Below are positions 48,744 to 58,711 of a stretch of 64,000 nt of DNA, piece after piece. The notes under the pieces were generated by a model. The model saw only the letters and a program-made list of their open reading frames with translations, ran no database searches and had not been told where the DNA came from. Position 1 is the stretch's first letter; every line of letters starts with the position of its first letter. The translations under genes were made by a program, and so were the position numbers. The stretch is from contig NZ_JAHXNL010000004.1 of NCBI RefSeq assembly GCF_023148685.1, forward strand, positions 189,638-253,637, in the 5' to 3' direction. Origin of the DNA: Georgenia sp. EYE_87. GTDB lineage: Bacteria > Actinomycetota > Actinomycetes > Actinomycetales > Actinomycetaceae.

Positions 48744-49955
48744 ATGACGCAGCAGCCCCCCGCCCAGCCGCAGGTCCGCCCCGCCCACGAGGGCCCCGGG
48801 GACCGTCCCACCCTCACCTTCACCGCGCGCCGGCGCGGCAAGCCGCCGCGCCACCTCGCGGACCTGACGACGGCGGAACGCGCCGCCGCCGCCGTCGAGC
48901 TGGGGCTGCCCGCCTTCCGGGCCGACCAGGTCTCCCGGCACTACTTCGACCACCTGACCCGCGACCCGGCCGAGATGACGGACCTGCCCGCCGGAGCGCG
49001 CGAGCAGATCGCCGAGACCCTCGTGCCCGAGCTGGTCACCAACGTCCGCGACCTCACCGCGGACCAGGGGGCGACCGTGAAGTCGCTGTGGCGCCTCTTC
49101 GACGGCGCCATGGTCGAGTCCGTCCTCATGCGCTACGCCGACCGGACCACGCTGTGCGTCTCCTCCCAGGCCGGCTGCGGCATGGCCTGCCCCTTCTGCG
49201 CCACCGGGCAGCAGGGCCTGACCCGCAACCTCTCCACGGCGGAGATCGTCGAGCAGGTCCGGCTGGCCGCCATGGCGTCCCGCGACGGCGACCTCGCCGG
49301 AGGCCCGACGCACCTGCGCAACGTCGTCTTCATGGGCATGGGCGAGCCCATGGCCAACTACAAGGCCGTGATCGGCGCCGTGCGCCGGATGGTCGACCCG
49401 ACGCCCGCCGGCCTCGGGCTCTCCGCCCGCCACATCACGGTCTCCACCGTCGGGCTCGTGCCGGCCATCGACAAGCTGGCCAAGGAGGGCATCCCGGTCA
49501 CCCTCGCCGTCTCCCTCCACGCCCCCGACGACGGGCTGCGCGACGAGCTCATCCCGATCAACTCGCGCTGGAAGGTCGGCGAGCTCCTCGACGCCGCACG
49601 CCGCTACTTCGAGGCCACCGGCCGGCGGGTCAGCATCGAGTACGCCCTGATCAAGGACATGAACGACCACGCCTGGCGCGCCCAGCTCCTCGCCGACGAG
49701 CTGAACCGGCGCGGGCGCGGGTGGGTGCACGTCAACCCCATCCCGCTGAACCCCACCCCGGGCTCGGTCTGGACGGCGAGCGAACGGGCGGTCGAGGCGG
49801 AGTTCGTCGACACGCTGCGACGTGCCGGGATCCCGACGACGGTGCGGGATACTCGCGGCAGCGACATCGACGGCGCGTGCGGTCAGCTCGCCGCGGAGGT
49901 GCTGGACCAGCCACGCGAGACGACGACGGCTATGGAGGAGCAGGAGCAGGGATGA
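48744..49955 (+). CDS. rlmN: dual-specificity 23S rRNA/tRNA adenine C2-methyltransferase RlmN
   Basis: Radical SAM enzyme that methylates A2503 of 23S rRNA and A37 of some tRNAs. The 403-residue protein has the cluster motif CxxxCxxC at Cys145, Cys149 and Cys152 (GCGMACPFC), GMGEPMANY, and the C-terminal methyl-carrying Cys379 in IDGACGQLA. An N-terminal extension of about 35 residues is present. Its stop overlaps the DivIVA-domain gene (ATGA). Confidence 0.96.
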   Translation: MTQQPPAQPQVRPAHEGPGDRPTLTFTARRRGKPPRHLADLTTAERAAAAVELGLPAFRADQVSRHYFDHLTRDPAEMTDLPAGAREQIAETLVPELVTNVRDLTADQGATVKSLWRLFDGAMVESVLMRYADRTTLCVSSQAGCGMACPFCATGQQGLTRNLSTAEIVEQVRLAAMASRDGDLAGGPTHLRNVVFMGMGEPMANYKAVIGAVRRMVDPTPAGLGLSARHITVSTVGLVPAIDKLAKEGIPVTLAVSLHAPDDGLRDELIPINSRWKVGELLDAARRYFEATGRRVSIEYALIKDMNDHAWRAQLLADELNRRGRGWVHVNPIPLNPTPGSVWTASERAVEAEFVDTLRRAGIPTTVRDTRGSDIDGACGQLAAEVLDQPRETTTAMEEQEQG

Positions 49956-50512
49956 CGACGATGTTCCCGCCGGCGGGGCGCTGGCGCACGGGGTACGACC
50001 GCGAGCAGGTGGAGGAGTTCTTCACCCGGGCCCGCGCCGCGTACGAGAGCGGTGAGAACGGCACGCCGACCGACAGCCTCGACGAGAACGACGTCCGGAC
50101 GGCCGCGTTCGACCTGGTGCGCGACGGCTACGCCACCTCGGCCGTCGACGCCGCCCTGGACCGTCTCGAGGCGGCGTTCGTCCAGCGCCGCCGCACCCGG
50201 TTCGTCGCCGAGCACGGTGAGGCCGCCTGGATGGACCGCATCGCCGACCAGGCGACGACCCTCTACCCGCGGCTGCTGCGCCCGGCGGGGGAGCGGTTCC
50301 GGGCGCCGGAGCGCGGCCGCGGCTACGACCGGGACGCCGTCGACGCCCTGCTCGAGCGACTCGTGGCCTACTTCGACGACGGCGGCGAGCTGACCTCCGG
50401 CGAGCTGCGGTCGACCACCTTCCCCAGCGCCCGCGCCTCCCGCGCCTACCACGAGGGCACCGTGGACGCCTACCTCGACCGCGCCGTCGAGGTCCTCGTC
50501 GCGGTCGAGTGA
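49952..50512 (+). CDS. DivIVA-domain protein
   Basis: A 186-residue protein with two DivI1A-type repeats: [24 protein letters not shown] near the N-terminus and [23 protein letters not shown] near residue 110 (each about 25 residues, shown in part). Each has the YDxxxVDxxL pattern, and [25 protein letters not shown] adds a third related piece. Such proteins are found between rlmN and dxr in Micrococcales; their job is unknown, perhaps polar or septal. ATG 49952 overlaps rlmN, and the stop overlaps dxr. Confidence 0.82.
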   Translation: MTTMFPPAGRWRTGYDREQVEEFFTRARAAYESGENGTPTDSLDENDVRTAAFDLVRDGYATSAVDAALDRLEAAFVQRRRTRFVAEHGEAAWMDRIADQATTLYPRLLRPAGERFRAPERGRGYDRDAVDALLERLVAYFDDGGELTSGELRSTTFPSARASRAYHEGTVDAYLDRAVEVLVAVE

Positions 50513-51756
50513 GCGTGGCCGCCCCCACCGACGTCGTCCTGCTCGGCTCCACCGGCTCCATCGGCACCCAGGCCCTCGAGGTCGTCACCGCGGCCGGGCC
50601 GGGTGCCTTCCGGGTGCGGGCCCTGTCCGCCGGCGGGGCCAACCTGGAGCTGCTCGCCGAGCAGGCCCTCGCGTTCGACGTCCCCGTGGTCGCGATCGCC
50701 GACGACGGCCAGGCCGGGCGCCTGCGCGACCTGCTCGCCGACGGGGCGCGGCGCACGGGCACCCGGAGCGTCCCCGAGGTCCTCGCGGGGCCGGGTGCGG
50801 CCGCCGAGGTCGCCGGGTCCCTCTCCGGCGGGCCGGGCCGCGCCGTCGTCCTGAACGGGATCACCGGGTCCGTGGGGCTCGAGCCCACCCTCGCCGCCCT
50901 GCGCTCCGGGGCCACGCTGGCCCTGGCCAACAAGGAGTCCCTCGTGGTCGGCGGGGCGCTCGTGCGGGCGGCGCAGACCCGGCCCGGGCAGGTCGTCCCG
51001 GTCGACTCCGAGCACTCCGCCATCGCGCAGGCGCTGCGCGGCGGTCGCCACGAGAAGGGCATGACCAGCGAGGTCGTCACCGGGGCCAGCGAGGTCCGCC
51101 GGCTCGTCCTGACCGCCTCCGGCGGCCCGTTCCGTGGCCGCACACGGGCCGAGCTGTCCGCCGTCACGCCCGAGCAGGCGCTCGCCCACCCCACCTGGGC
51201 CATGGGCCCGGTCGTCACGGTCAACTCCTCCACCCTCGTCAACAAGGGGCTGGAGCTCATCGAGGCGCACCTGCTCTTCGACGTGCCCGCCGAGGACGTG
51301 ACAGTGGTGGTGCACCCGCAGTCCGTCGTCCACTCGATGGTGGAGTTCGTCGACGGCTCGACCCTCGCCCAGGCGAGCCCGCCCGACATGCGGCTGCCCA
51401 TCGCCCTCGGGCTGACCTGGCCCGGGCGAGCGGGCGGCCTCGCGGCCCCCTGCCGGTGGGACGCCCCGACGGCGTGGACGTTCGAGCCGCTCGACGAGGA
51501 GGTCTTCCCCGCGGTGGCGCTCGCCCGCTCGGCGGCGGCCGCCTCGGCGACGCACCCGGCCGTGCTCAACGCGGCGAACGAGCAGTGCGTGGCGGCGTTC
51601 CTCGCCTCCCGGCTGCCGTACCTCGGGATCGTCGACGTCGTCGCCGAGGTCCTCGCCGAGCACGACGGCAGCGCCGAGCCCTCCCTGGAGGACGTGCTCG
51701 CCGTGGAGACCTGGGCGCGGTCCCGCGCCGACGAGCTGGTCGCCGCGCGTGCCTGA
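50509..51756 (+). CDS. dxr: 1-deoxy-D-xylulose 5-phosphate reductoisomerase
   Basis: Second step of the MEP isoprenoid pathway, making MEP with NADPH. The 415-residue protein has the NADPH motif GSTGSIG (13-19), [55 protein letters not shown] (in part) and [16 protein letters not shown] 50509 overlaps the upstream stop. ispG, a later enzyme of the same pathway, lies 1.6 kb downstream. Confidence 0.97.
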   Translation: MSVAAPTDVVLLGSTGSIGTQALEVVTAAGPGAFRVRALSAGGANLELLAEQALAFDVPVVAIADDGQAGRLRDLLADGARRTGTRSVPEVLAGPGAAAEVAGSLSGGPGRAVVLNGITGSVGLEPTLAALRSGATLALANKESLVVGGALVRAAQTRPGQVVPVDSEHSAIAQALRGGRHEKGMTSEVVTGASEVRRLVLTASGGPFRGRTRAELSAVTPEQALAHPTWAMGPVVTVNSSTLVNKGLELIEAHLLFDVPAEDVTVVVHPQSVVHSMVEFVDGSTLAQASPPDMRLPIALGLTWPGRAGGLAAPCRWDAPTAWTFEPLDEEVFPAVALARSAAAASATHPAVLNAANEQCVAAFLASRLPYLGIVDVVAEVLAEHDGSAEPSLEDVLAVETWARSRADELVAARA

Positions 51757-51774
51757 CGGGAACCACCGCGGCCG

Positions 51775-51799
51775 GCCCCGCGTTGTCCGTGCGCGGGGC
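51775..51799 (+). terminator. hairpin after dxr
   Basis: An 8-bp stem, GCCCCGCG / CGCGGGGC, with a 9-base loop, 19 bases after the dxr stop. It may be a weak terminator. Confidence 0.4.
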
Positions 51800-51897
51800 A
51801 TGATTGAGCGGGCGGGTCCTGCCGGACGCCGCCCCTGCGCCGCGCCGGGCGCGCACCGACAACAGCCCCGACCGGGCGGAAGGAGGACGGACCGACC

Positions 51898-53211
51898 GTG
51901 GACTTCGTCATCGGCGTCCTCATCGTCGCCGTCGGCCTGATCCTGTCGATCGCCCTGCACGAGATCGGGCACCTCGTCCCGGCCAAGAAGTTCGGCGTCA
52001 AGGTGCCGCAGTACATGGTCGGCTTCGGCAGGACCCTGTGGTCGCGGACCGTGAACGGGACCGAGTACGGCTTCAAGGCCCTGCCGCTCGGCGGCTACGT
52101 CCGGATGGTCGGCATGTACCCGCCGGCCCGCGCGGGCGCCGCGCGCACCCGCCGCGACGGACGGCCCACCATGATCGAGGAGGCGCGGTCCGCGGCCCTG
52201 GAGGAGATCGAGCCGGGGGAGGAGCACCGGGCGTTCTACCGGCTCAGCGTCCCGAAGAAGCTCGTGGTCATGCTCGGCGGCCCCACCATGAACCTGCTGA
52301 TCTCCGCGGTCCTGCTCGGTGCGGTCGTCACGGGCCTGGGCATGGGCCAGTACACGGCCACGCTCGGCACCGTCCAGCAGTGCCTGCCCTCGGACCCGGA
52401 CGCCACCGAGTGCGCCGCCGAAGACCCCGCCGCACCGGGCGCGCAGGCGGGCCTGCGGCCCGGCGACGAGATCGTGGCGTGGGCCGGCACCCCCGTGGAC
52501 GGCTGGGCGGACGTCACCGCCGCGATCGCCGCCAACGGCACCGGACCCGCCGCGGTCGAGGTGCTCCGGGACGGGGCACCCGCCACCGTGTCCGTCACGC
52601 CCGTGCTCGCCGAGCGCCCCGTCCTTGCGGAGGACGGCACCGTGGCCGTGGACGCCGACGGCGACGAGGTCACCGAGATGCGCCCCTACGTGGGCATCGG
52701 CCCCACCTTCGAGCTGGTCCGCCAGCCGGTGACGGCGGTGCCCGGCCTGGTGTGGAGCACCTTCACCGGGACGGTCGAGGTGGTCCTCACGCTGCCGCAG
52801 CGCCTCGTCGACGTGGCCCAGGCCGCGTTCGGCACCGAGGAGCGCGACCCGAGCGTGGTCGGGCTCATCGGTGTGGGCCGCTTCGCCGGGGAGATCGCCT
52901 CCCTCGACGGCGAGGGGTACGGCGTCGCGGAGCGCAGCGCCGACATGCTCTCCCTCCTCGTCTCGCTCAACATGGCCCTGTTCGTCTTCAACCTCGTCCC
53001 GCTCCTCCCGCTCGACGGCGGCCACATCGCCGGGGCCCTGTGGGAGGGCGCCCGCCGGCAGGTGGCCCGCTGGCGCCACGCCCCCGACCCGGGCCCGGTG
53101 GACACGGCCCGGCTGCTGCCGGCGACCTACGTCGTCGTCGCCCTCATGCTCGGGATGAGCGTGCTGCTCGCGTACGCCGACATCGTGCGCCCGATCAGCC
53201 TCACCGGTTAG
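51898..53211 (+). CDS. rseP: M50 site-2 protease RseP/Rip1-like
   Basis: Intramembrane zinc protease that cleaves anti-sigma factors and other membrane proteins. The 437-residue protein has HEIGH at residues 21-25 in the first helix, the PDZ domain (about 150-260, with [20 protein letters not shown]) and Asp373 in [18 protein letters not shown] 51898 follows AGGAGG. The dxr-rseP-ispG order is common in actinobacteria. Name by family; the substrate here is unknown. Confidence 0.94.
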   Translation: MDFVIGVLIVAVGLILSIALHEIGHLVPAKKFGVKVPQYMVGFGRTLWSRTVNGTEYGFKALPLGGYVRMVGMYPPARAGAARTRRDGRPTMIEEARSAALEEIEPGEEHRAFYRLSVPKKLVVMLGGPTMNLLISAVLLGAVVTGLGMGQYTATLGTVQQCLPSDPDATECAAEDPAAPGAQAGLRPGDEIVAWAGTPVDGWADVTAAIAANGTGPAAVEVLRDGAPATVSVTPVLAERPVLAEDGTVAVDADGDEVTEMRPYVGIGPTFELVRQPVTAVPGLVWSTFTGTVEVVLTLPQRLVDVAQAAFGTEERDPSVVGLIGVGRFAGEIASLDGEGYGVAERSADMLSLLVSLNMALFVFNLVPLLPLDGGHIAGALWEGARRQVARWRHAPDPGPVDTARLLPATYVVVALMLGMSVLLAYADIVRPISLTG

Positions 53212-53214
53212 CGC

Positions 53215-53256
53215 GCGGCGGCGGCCTCGCGGCGGCGGCCTCGCGGCGGCGGTCCC
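53215..53256. repeat. 14-bp tandem repeat, three copies
   Basis: GCGGCGGCGGCCTC is repeated twice exactly and a third time with changes at the end, directly after the rseP stop. It may be slippage-prone; no function is evident. Confidence 0.75.
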
Positions 53257-53311
53257 GCGGGCATGGCGACGCTCACGCCGCCCCGGGGTGGGGCCTGGAC
53301 GGGTCGGATGC

Positions 53312-53317
53312 GATACT
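53312..53317 (+). promoter_or_regulatory. -10 element for leaderless ispG
   Basis: GATACT ends 6 bases before GTG 53324 with no ribosome site between, so ispG is probably leaderless. This supports GTG 53324 over an in-frame start at 53288. Confidence 0.5.
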
Positions 53318-53323
53318 TGCCCG

Positions 53324-54499
53324 GTGAGCACCCCCATCTCCCTCGGTATGCCGACCGTCAAGGAAGCGCCGCCCGTGCTGTCCCCGCGCCGGAAGACGCG
53401 GAAGATCCGGGTGGGCTCGGTCGAGGTCGGTGGCGACGCGCCCGTGTCGGTGCAGTCGATGACTACCACCAAGACCCACGACATCAACGCCACGCTCCAG
53501 CAGATCGCCGAGCTGACCGCCTCGGGCTGCGACATCGTGCGCGTGGCCTGCCCGACGGACAAGGACGCCGAGGCGCTGCCGATCATCGCGAAGAAGTCGC
53601 AGATCCCGGTGATCGCGGACATCCACTTCCAGCCGAAGTATGTCTTCGCCGCGATCGAGGCCGGGTGCGGCGCCGTGCGCGTCAACCCGGGCAACATCCG
53701 CAAGTTCGACGACCAGGTCAAGGAGATCTCCCGGGCCGCCAAGGACGCCGGCGTCTCCCTGCGCATCGGCGTCAACGCCGGCTCGCTCGACCGACGGCTG
53801 CTCCAGAAGTACGGCAAGGCCACCCCGGAGGCGCTCGTCGAGTCGGCCGTGTGGGAGGCGTCCCTGTTCGAGGAGCACGACTTCCACGACTTCAAGATCT
53901 CCGTCAAGCACAACGACCCGGTGGTCATGGTGCGGGCCTACGAGCTGCTCTCCGAGCAGGGCGACTGGCCGCTCCACCTCGGCGTCACCGAGGCGGGCCC
54001 GGCGTTCCAGGGCACCATCAAGTCGGCCACGGCGTTCGGCGCGCTCCTGAGCCAGGGGATCGGCGACACCATCCGCGTCTCGCTCTCCGCCCCGCCTGTG
54101 GAGGAGGTCAAGGTCGGCAACCAGATCCTGGAGTCGCTGAACCTGCGGCCCCGCAAGCTCGAGATCGTCTCCTGCCCGTCCTGCGGGCGCGCGCAGGTGG
54201 ACGTCTACGAGCTCGCCGACTCCGTCACCGCGGGCCTGGAGGGCATGAGCGTGCCGCTGCGCGTCGCCGTCATGGGTTGCGTCGTCAACGGCCCGGGCGA
54301 GGCCCGCGAGGCCGACCTCGGCGTCGCCTCCGGCAACGGCAAGGGCCAGATCTTCGTCAAGGGCGAGGTCATCAAGACCGTGCCCGAGGACCAGATCGTG
54401 GAGACGCTGATCGCCGAGGCCAACCGCATCGCCGCCGAGATGGGCGAGCCGGTCGACGGCCCCACGCCCGGCGGCGCGCCGGTCGTCACCGTCGGCTGA
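53324..54499 (+). CDS. ispG: HMBPP synthase (4-hydroxy-3-methylbut-2-enyl diphosphate synthase)
   Basis: Iron-sulfur enzyme of the MEP pathway converting MEcPP to HMBPP. The 391-residue protein has Cys284 and Cys287 ([11 protein letters not shown]) and Cys319 ([14 protein letters not shown]) as ligands of the 4Fe-4S cluster. The N-terminal barrel has [13 protein letters not shown] and [16 protein letters not shown]. Fourteen bases separate it from the next gene. Confidence 0.97.
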   Translation: MSTPISLGMPTVKEAPPVLSPRRKTRKIRVGSVEVGGDAPVSVQSMTTTKTHDINATLQQIAELTASGCDIVRVACPTDKDAEALPIIAKKSQIPVIADIHFQPKYVFAAIEAGCGAVRVNPGNIRKFDDQVKEISRAAKDAGVSLRIGVNAGSLDRRLLQKYGKATPEALVESAVWEASLFEEHDFHDFKISVKHNDPVVMVRAYELLSEQGDWPLHLGVTEAGPAFQGTIKSATAFGALLSQGIGDTIRVSLSAPPVEEVKVGNQILESLNLRPRKLEIVSCPSCGRAQVDVYELADSVTAGLEGMSVPLRVAVMGCVVNGPGEAREADLGVASGNGKGQIFVKGEVIKTVPEDQIVETLIAEANRIAAEMGEPVDGPTPGGAPVVTVG

Positions 54500-54513
54500 C
54501 GGCAGGGTCGCGC

Positions 54514-55380
54514 GTGGCGCTGTGGCGCCGGCACCCGGGCGCCGTCCGGGCGCTGGACGGGCGTGACCGGGAGGCGGCGCTGGACCTGTGCCGCCGTGAC
54601 CCGGTGGGTTCGGTGCTGGCCGCGGTCCAGGCGGAGCGGCTGGGGGAGCCGGGACCGCCGGGCACGGAGATGCTCGGCGTCTTCGACCACGACCCCGAGA
54701 CCCCCGAGGCGCTCTGCTGGGCAGGCGCCAACCTCGTGCCGGTCCAGCTGCGCCGCGGTGCCCTGCTCGACGAGGTCGTCGAGCACCTGCGCCGCCGCAG
54801 ACGGCGGTGCTCCTCCATCGTCGGGCCGGCGGAGGAGGTCCTCCCGCTGTGGGAGCGCCTCGCCCCGGTCTGGTCCCCGCCTCGCGAGGTGCGCCCCGAC
54901 CAGCCCTCGCTGGTCATCGACGCCGACCCCGCCGTCGACCCCGACCCGCAGGTGCGACTCGCGAGCCTGGACGAGGTCGCCCACGTGGTCCCCGCGAGCG
55001 TCGCCATGTTCACCGAGGAGGTTGGCTACGACCCGACCGCCGTCGGCGGCGCCTACGCCGCGCGCGTCGCCGAGCTGGTCGCCGGCGGCCGGACCTACGT
55101 GCGCACCGAGGACGCCGAGGACGGGCCCGAGGTGATCTTCAAGGCGGACGTCGGCGCGCTGGCGCTGGGCGTGGCCCAGGTCCAGGGCGTGTGGGTCCAC
55201 CCGGAGCACCGCGGCCGAGGTCTCGCGACGGCGGGGATGGCGGCCGTCGTGGCCGACGTCCGCGCCAGGCTGGCTCCCACCGTCTCGCTCTACGTCAACA
55301 GCTACAACGCCGCGGCGCTGGCCACCTACGACCGGGTGGGCTTCCGCCGGGTCGGCACCTACGCCACGGTCCTCTTCTAG
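54514..55380 (+). CDS. DUF4081-GNAT acetyltransferase-like protein
   Basis: A 288-residue protein with an N-terminal DUF4081 domain (about 1-130, RDREAALDLCRRDPVGSVLAA) and a C-terminal GNAT domain (about 150-285) with the acetyl-CoA motif HPEHRGRGLATAGM and the YVNSYNAAALATYDRVGF end. Genes of this type follow ispG in many actinobacteria; the acceptor is unknown. GTG 54514 is chosen, but there is no strong ribosome site. Confidence 0.85.
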   Translation: MALWRRHPGAVRALDGRDREAALDLCRRDPVGSVLAAVQAERLGEPGPPGTEMLGVFDHDPETPEALCWAGANLVPVQLRRGALLDEVVEHLRRRRRRCSSIVGPAEEVLPLWERLAPVWSPPREVRPDQPSLVIDADPAVDPDPQVRLASLDEVAHVVPASVAMFTEEVGYDPTAVGGAYAARVAELVAGGRTYVRTEDAEDGPEVIFKADVGALALGVAQVQGVWVHPEHRGRGLATAGMAAVVADVRARLAPTVSLYVNSYNAAALATYDRVGFRRVGTYATVLF

Positions 55381-55471
55381 CCCGGGTGACGGCGGCGGTA
55401 TCGGAGCAGTCGTCGTGATGGTCGGGGCCGGGAGCAGGAGGTGCGCGGCCGACCAGACCCATCGAAGGCGC

Positions 55472-55500
55472 TTGCGACTGTAGCGCCGCACTGATACAAA
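55472..55500 (+). promoter_or_regulatory. promoter of the membrane protein-GntR pair
   Basis: TTGCGA (55472-55477) and TACAAA (55495-55500) are 17 bases apart. The upstream part of this 155-base gap holds nothing else that I recognise. Confidence 0.5.
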
Positions 55501-55508
55501 GTGTGTCA
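55492..55508 (+). promoter_or_regulatory. probable GntR operator
   Basis: TGATAC-N5-GTGTCA, an inverted repeat with one mismatch, overlaps the -10 element of the pair. That is where a repressor from the second gene of the pair would act. The assignment is inferred from position and symmetry. Confidence 0.45.
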
Positions 55509-55535
55509 CTGTCGTGGCTCACCTGGAGGTGCCGC

Positions 55536-56468
55536 ATGGGCGCGGTTGTCATGCTGGTCTTCCGCGACATGCTGCTCGGGCTGATCGGGGCGGTGCTCGT
55601 CGTGGCACTGCGCACCTGGCGCCGTCGACCGGCGGTCCGCCGGGCGGCACGCGCGTCGATGATCGCCGGGGCGTCCCTGGGGATCCTGATGATGGTCGCG
55701 ACCGTGGGGGCGAGTATCGGGCCGTTCTTCGGCCTCCCGGACTTCTTCACCGACGTCTTGGTGCCGGCGCGATTCGTCGTGCCGCTGGTGGCGGGGATGC
55801 TCGCGGTGACTGTCGCCCTGCTGCCGCGGGCGGCGCGGCGGCACGACGGGGCGTCGGTGGTGCTGGCCCGCAGGACGCTGCTGACGTTCGCCCCACGCGG
55901 CGGACTCGGCGCCCTGGGGGCCGTCGTCGCGGTGGTCCTGGCCCTGACGTTGGCCGCCGGGACGGCGTCACGGCGCGACGTCGACGGGCGGTGGCGGGAG
56001 TACTGGGTGGATGTCGGGGTGATGAGCATGGGGACGGAGATCTACGGCTGGTACTACTCCGTGCCGGCCCTGGCGCTCCTCGCCGCCCTGCTGGTGCTGG
56101 TGGTCGGCGCGCTGGCCGTGATCGCGCGTCCGCCGTTGGCCGCCGACGTCGCCGCGGACACCGCGACCCGACGCTGGCGGGCCCGGCACGTGCTCACGCT
56201 GGCCACCGGTGCGGTGCTGCTGCACCTGTCGCGCGTTCTGGCCTCGCTGTCAGGCACCGCGTCGATGGAGGGCGGGACGTCGACGACCGACGGCTGGATG
56301 GTCGCCTACGGCAGGTTCGCCGGCCTGGAGGGACCCCTGCTCGTCGCTTCCCAGCTGGCCGGCGCCGTCGGCTGGGCCTGTTGGTTCCTCGTCCTGCTCG
56401 CCGCCCTCACCACGGTGTCGAACCCACCGGTGCAAGCGGTGCCGGCCACGGACGACCGGGTGCGCTGA
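55536..56468 (+). CDS. multi-pass membrane protein, unknown
   Basis: I do not recognise this 310-residue protein. It has about seven hydrophobic segments, starting with VVMLVFRDMLLGLIGAVLVV. Basic loops such as RTWRRRPAVRRAARAS and a Gly/Thr-rich outer loop near residue 240 (GTASMEGGTSTTDGW) lie between them. ATG 55536 is chosen because GGAGG (55525-55529) lies 6 bases before it; GTG 55503 is in frame but inside the operator. A GntR regulator follows 2 bases after the stop, so the two form an operon. Confidence 0.7.
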   Translation: MGAVVMLVFRDMLLGLIGAVLVVALRTWRRRPAVRRAARASMIAGASLGILMMVATVGASIGPFFGLPDFFTDVLVPARFVVPLVAGMLAVTVALLPRAARRHDGASVVLARRTLLTFAPRGGLGALGAVVAVVLALTLAAGTASRRDVDGRWREYWVDVGVMSMGTEIYGWYYSVPALALLAALLVLVVGALAVIARPPLAADVAADTATRRWRARHVLTLATGAVLLHLSRVLASLSGTASMEGGTSTTDGWMVAYGRFAGLEGPLLVASQLAGAVGWACWFLVLLAALTTVSNPPVQAVPATDDRVR

Positions 56469-56470
56469 CC

Positions 56471-56848
56471 GTGCCGCTCCTGCTGACCCTGACGGACGGG
56501 ACCTCGCCTGCCGACCAGGTCCGCGACCAGATCCACGGACTCATCGCCACCGGGCGCCTCGCGGCCGGTGAGCGCCTGCCCTCGGTGCGCCAGCTCGCGC
56601 ACGACCTCGGCGTCGCGCCCGGGACGATCGCCAAGGCGTTCCGGGCGCTGGAGGCCGACGGTCTCCTGGAGAGTCGGATCGGCTCCGGGACGCGCGTGAG
56701 CCACACTGCGGGCGCCACGACCCAGAACGTCCTCGAGCACGCCAGGACGCTGGCGGCCGCCGGCATCGCCGAAGGTCTCGACGTCGAGGACGCCGTTCGC
56801 GTGCTTCGCGCCGTCTGGACCGACCACCCGGGCGACGTCCGGACCTGA
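56471..56848 (+). CDS. GntR-family regulator, YtrA-like
   Basis: A 125-residue repressor with a winged helix-turn-helix (ADQVRDQIHGLIATGRL, then RLPSVRQLAHDLGVAPGTIAKAF) and a short C-terminal helical tail, so of the YtrA type without an effector domain. It follows the membrane protein gene at 2 bases and probably represses the pair from the site at 55492-55508. Unlike the regulator at 29584, it comes after its partner gene, and no ABC ATPase is next to it. Confidence 0.88.
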   Translation: MPLLLTLTDGTSPADQVRDQIHGLIATGRLAAGERLPSVRQLAHDLGVAPGTIAKAFRALEADGLLESRIGSGTRVSHTAGATTQNVLEHARTLAAAGIAEGLDVEDAVRVLRAVWTDHPGDVRT

Positions 56849-56966
56849 GCGCGCGGCGGCCACAGGGGAGTGGCTACGGCAGGTGTCGAGCTGAACTTCT
56901 CGGGCGCAGGGGCCAGGGGCGGGTGCTGTCGCTCCAGGGCCACCCCCAGGGGCCGACGTACATCGC

Positions 56967-56972
56967 TACTCT
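56967..56972 (+). promoter_or_regulatory. -10 element for a leaderless gene at 56979
   Basis: TACTCT ends 6 bases before ATG 56979, with no ribosome site between. Confidence 0.45.
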
Positions 56973-56978
56973 CACGTC

Positions 56979-57641
56979 ATGTCGACCTATGCCCGTCCGG
57001 TGTGGGCGGAGCCGGTCTTCCACGATGCGCACGGCCGCGCGTTCACCTACGGCGACCGATGGGGCGGCGAGTCTCCACCTGAGGACAAGTACAGCGTCGA
57101 CTCCCACCCTGAGCGGTTCGCGCCCCTCCACGAGGTCGCGGACGCTCTCGTCACGCACCTCCTCGGCACGTATGACGTTGGGACGGATGACGACCTGTCC
57201 TGCGCCGCCGACCTGTTGCACCCCCGAGAGGACGTCGTCCGGGCGGTGCGGCTCACCCCGACTGATCCAGACGCCGCGCCCATGACCTTCGTCTGGACCT
57301 CTTATCCCGGTGTCGTCATCCACGCGGGGGTCCTGCACGACTTCCCCTATCCGAACTGCGGATGCGACGCCTGCGACGAGACCGCGGGGTCGCAGGCCGA
57401 AGAGATGGAGTACCAAGTCTTCGCCGTTGCTGCTGGTGGGTACCGCGAGGCGGTGCGTGGACGGCTGAGCCCGTGGATCGACACGGCGCTCCGCGCACCG
57501 GACGGTTCACGGTCGGGCACCAGCAGTTCCCGGGTGTCCGCCGCACTCGACCGGTCGCGGCTGACCGGGGGACGCCGCCGTCTGCGGTCACTGCCGAACG
57601 GGTGGCAACCATGGCCCGTGCGCGCGTCGCACCTCTCGTAG
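56979..57641 (+). CDS. hypothetical protein (possibly DUF6226-like)
   Basis: A 220-residue soluble protein. The first 150 residues look conserved in style: PVFHDAHGRAFTYGDRWG, SPPEDKYSVDSHPERFAPLH, and FPYPNCGCDACDE with three Cys that could bind a metal. The last 60 residues are low-complexity and Arg/Ser-rich. It may belong to DUF6226, but I am not sure. The gene appears to be leaderless and is convergent with the glycosylase gene. Confidence 0.55.
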   Translation: MSTYARPVWAEPVFHDAHGRAFTYGDRWGGESPPEDKYSVDSHPERFAPLHEVADALVTHLLGTYDVGTDDDLSCAADLLHPREDVVRAVRLTPTDPDAAPMTFVWTSYPGVVIHAGVLHDFPYPNCGCDACDETAGSQAEEMEYQVFAVAAGGYREAVRGRLSPWIDTALRAPDGSRSGTSSSRVSAALDRSRLTGGRRRLRSLPNGWQPWPVRASHLS

Positions 57642-57642
57642 C

Positions 57643-57659
57643 GCCGGCACACTGCCGGC
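57643..57659. terminator. small hairpin between convergent genes
   Basis: GCCGGC-ACACT-GCCGGC, a 6-bp stem and 5-base loop, between the ends of the hypothetical gene and the Fpg-family gene. Confidence 0.4.
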
Positions 57660-57687
57660 CCACCCCTCTCTCTCCGCCGCCGCCGCC

Positions 57688-58554
57688 TCAGCGCAGCAGC
57701 TTGGACATCCGCCGGTCGGCGAGGATCTTGCCCTCGGTCTGGCACGCGGGGCAGTACTGCAGCGAGGAGTCGGCGAACGAGACCTCCCGGACCGTGTCCC
57801 CGCACACCGGGCACGGCTGACCGGTCCGGCCATGCACCCGCATGCTCCGCCGCTTGCTGTCCTTCAGCTCCGCCGCGGGCTTGCCCGACGCCTGCTCGAC
57901 GGCGGAGCGGAGCACCTCCTCGATCGCCCGGTGCAGCCGGGCGACGGTCTCCTCGTCGAACGACCTGGTGAGGGCGAAGGGGCTGATGCGGGCGGCGTGG
58001 AGGATCTCGTCGGAGTACGCGTTGCCGATCCCCGCGATGACCGACTGGTCCCGCAGCAGGCCCTTGACCTGCTGGTTGCGGGCCGCCAGCAGCTCGCGCA
58101 GCCGGTCCAAGGTAAGCTCCGCCGGCTCGACCCCCAGGGTCGCGATCGCCTCCACGGCCTCCGGACGCGGCACCACGTGGACGGCCAGGCGCTTGCGCGT
58201 GCCCGCCTCGGTGAGGTCGAAACCGGCGCTGTCGTCCAGCCGCACCCGCAGCGCGATCGGCGAGCGGCCCGGCCGGACGGCGGTGCGGGGCACCTCGTCG
58301 TACCAGCGCAGCCAGCCGGCCCGGGCGAGGTGGAAGACCAGGTGGAGCGGCTCGCCGTCGCCGGTGGTGACGACGTCAATCCACTTGCCGTGGCGGGCAA
58401 CGTCGAAGACCTGCCGTCCCACCAGCTCGGCGGGCGCGGGGGCGAACGTCTTCAGCGCGCTGATCGCGCCCACCTCGACGGCGTCCAGGGTGCGGCCGAC
58501 CGCGCGCTCGCGCAGGAACCGGGCCAGCCCCTCCACCTCCGGCATCTCGGGCAT
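57688..58554 (-). CDS. Fpg/Nei-family DNA glycosylase
   Basis: Base-excision repair enzyme that removes oxidised bases and cuts the strand. The 288-residue protein starts [10 protein letters not shown], so Pro2 and Glu3 supply the catalytic N-terminus. Lys at about residue 57 (RHGKWIDV) fits the DNA-contacting lysine. The H2TH segment is [23 protein letters not shown] (in part), and a C-terminal zinc finger has CPVC and CPAC pairs. The spacing between the pairs is normal. Whether it prefers 8-oxoguanine (MutM) or pyrimidines (Nei) cannot be told. It is not in the usual rnc-mutM-smc position. Confidence 0.9.
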   Translation of the reverse strand: MPEMPEVEGLARFLRERAVGRTLDAVEVGAISALKTFAPAPAELVGRQVFDVARHGKWIDVVTTGDGEPLHLVFHLARAGWLRWYDEVPRTAVRPGRSPIALRVRLDDSAGFDLTEAGTRKRLAVHVVPRPEAVEAIATLGVEPAELTLDRLRELLAARNQQVKGLLRDQSVIAGIGNAYSDEILHAARISPFALTRSFDEETVARLHRAIEEVLRSAVEQASGKPAAELKDSKRRSMRVHGRTGQPCPVCGDTVREVSFADSSLQYCPACQTEGKILADRRMSKLLR

Positions 58555-58698
58555 GGCCCCATCCTGCCCCCGGCGGCGCCGGGCCGCGGCCGGAACCGAC
58601 CCACGCGCCCGGGCCCATCCCGCGCCGGCCCATCGCGCGCCCGGCCCCGCCTGCGTCCGGGCGGCGGGCGGTCGTCCTGGCGGGCGTGCCCGCCTCGG

Positions 58699-58704
58699 TA
58701 GGCT
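58699..58704 (+). promoter_or_regulatory. -10 element for leaderless proS
   Basis: TAGGCT ends 7 bases before GTG 58712, the same arrangement as at smc. Confidence 0.5.
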
Positions 58705-58711
58705 GGCCCGC

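Noticed and set aside
57643..57659. Attachment-site core or CRISPR-like repeat
   Set aside because: A single 6-bp hairpin between convergent genes with no repeats or spacers around it; a weak terminator is the simpler reading.
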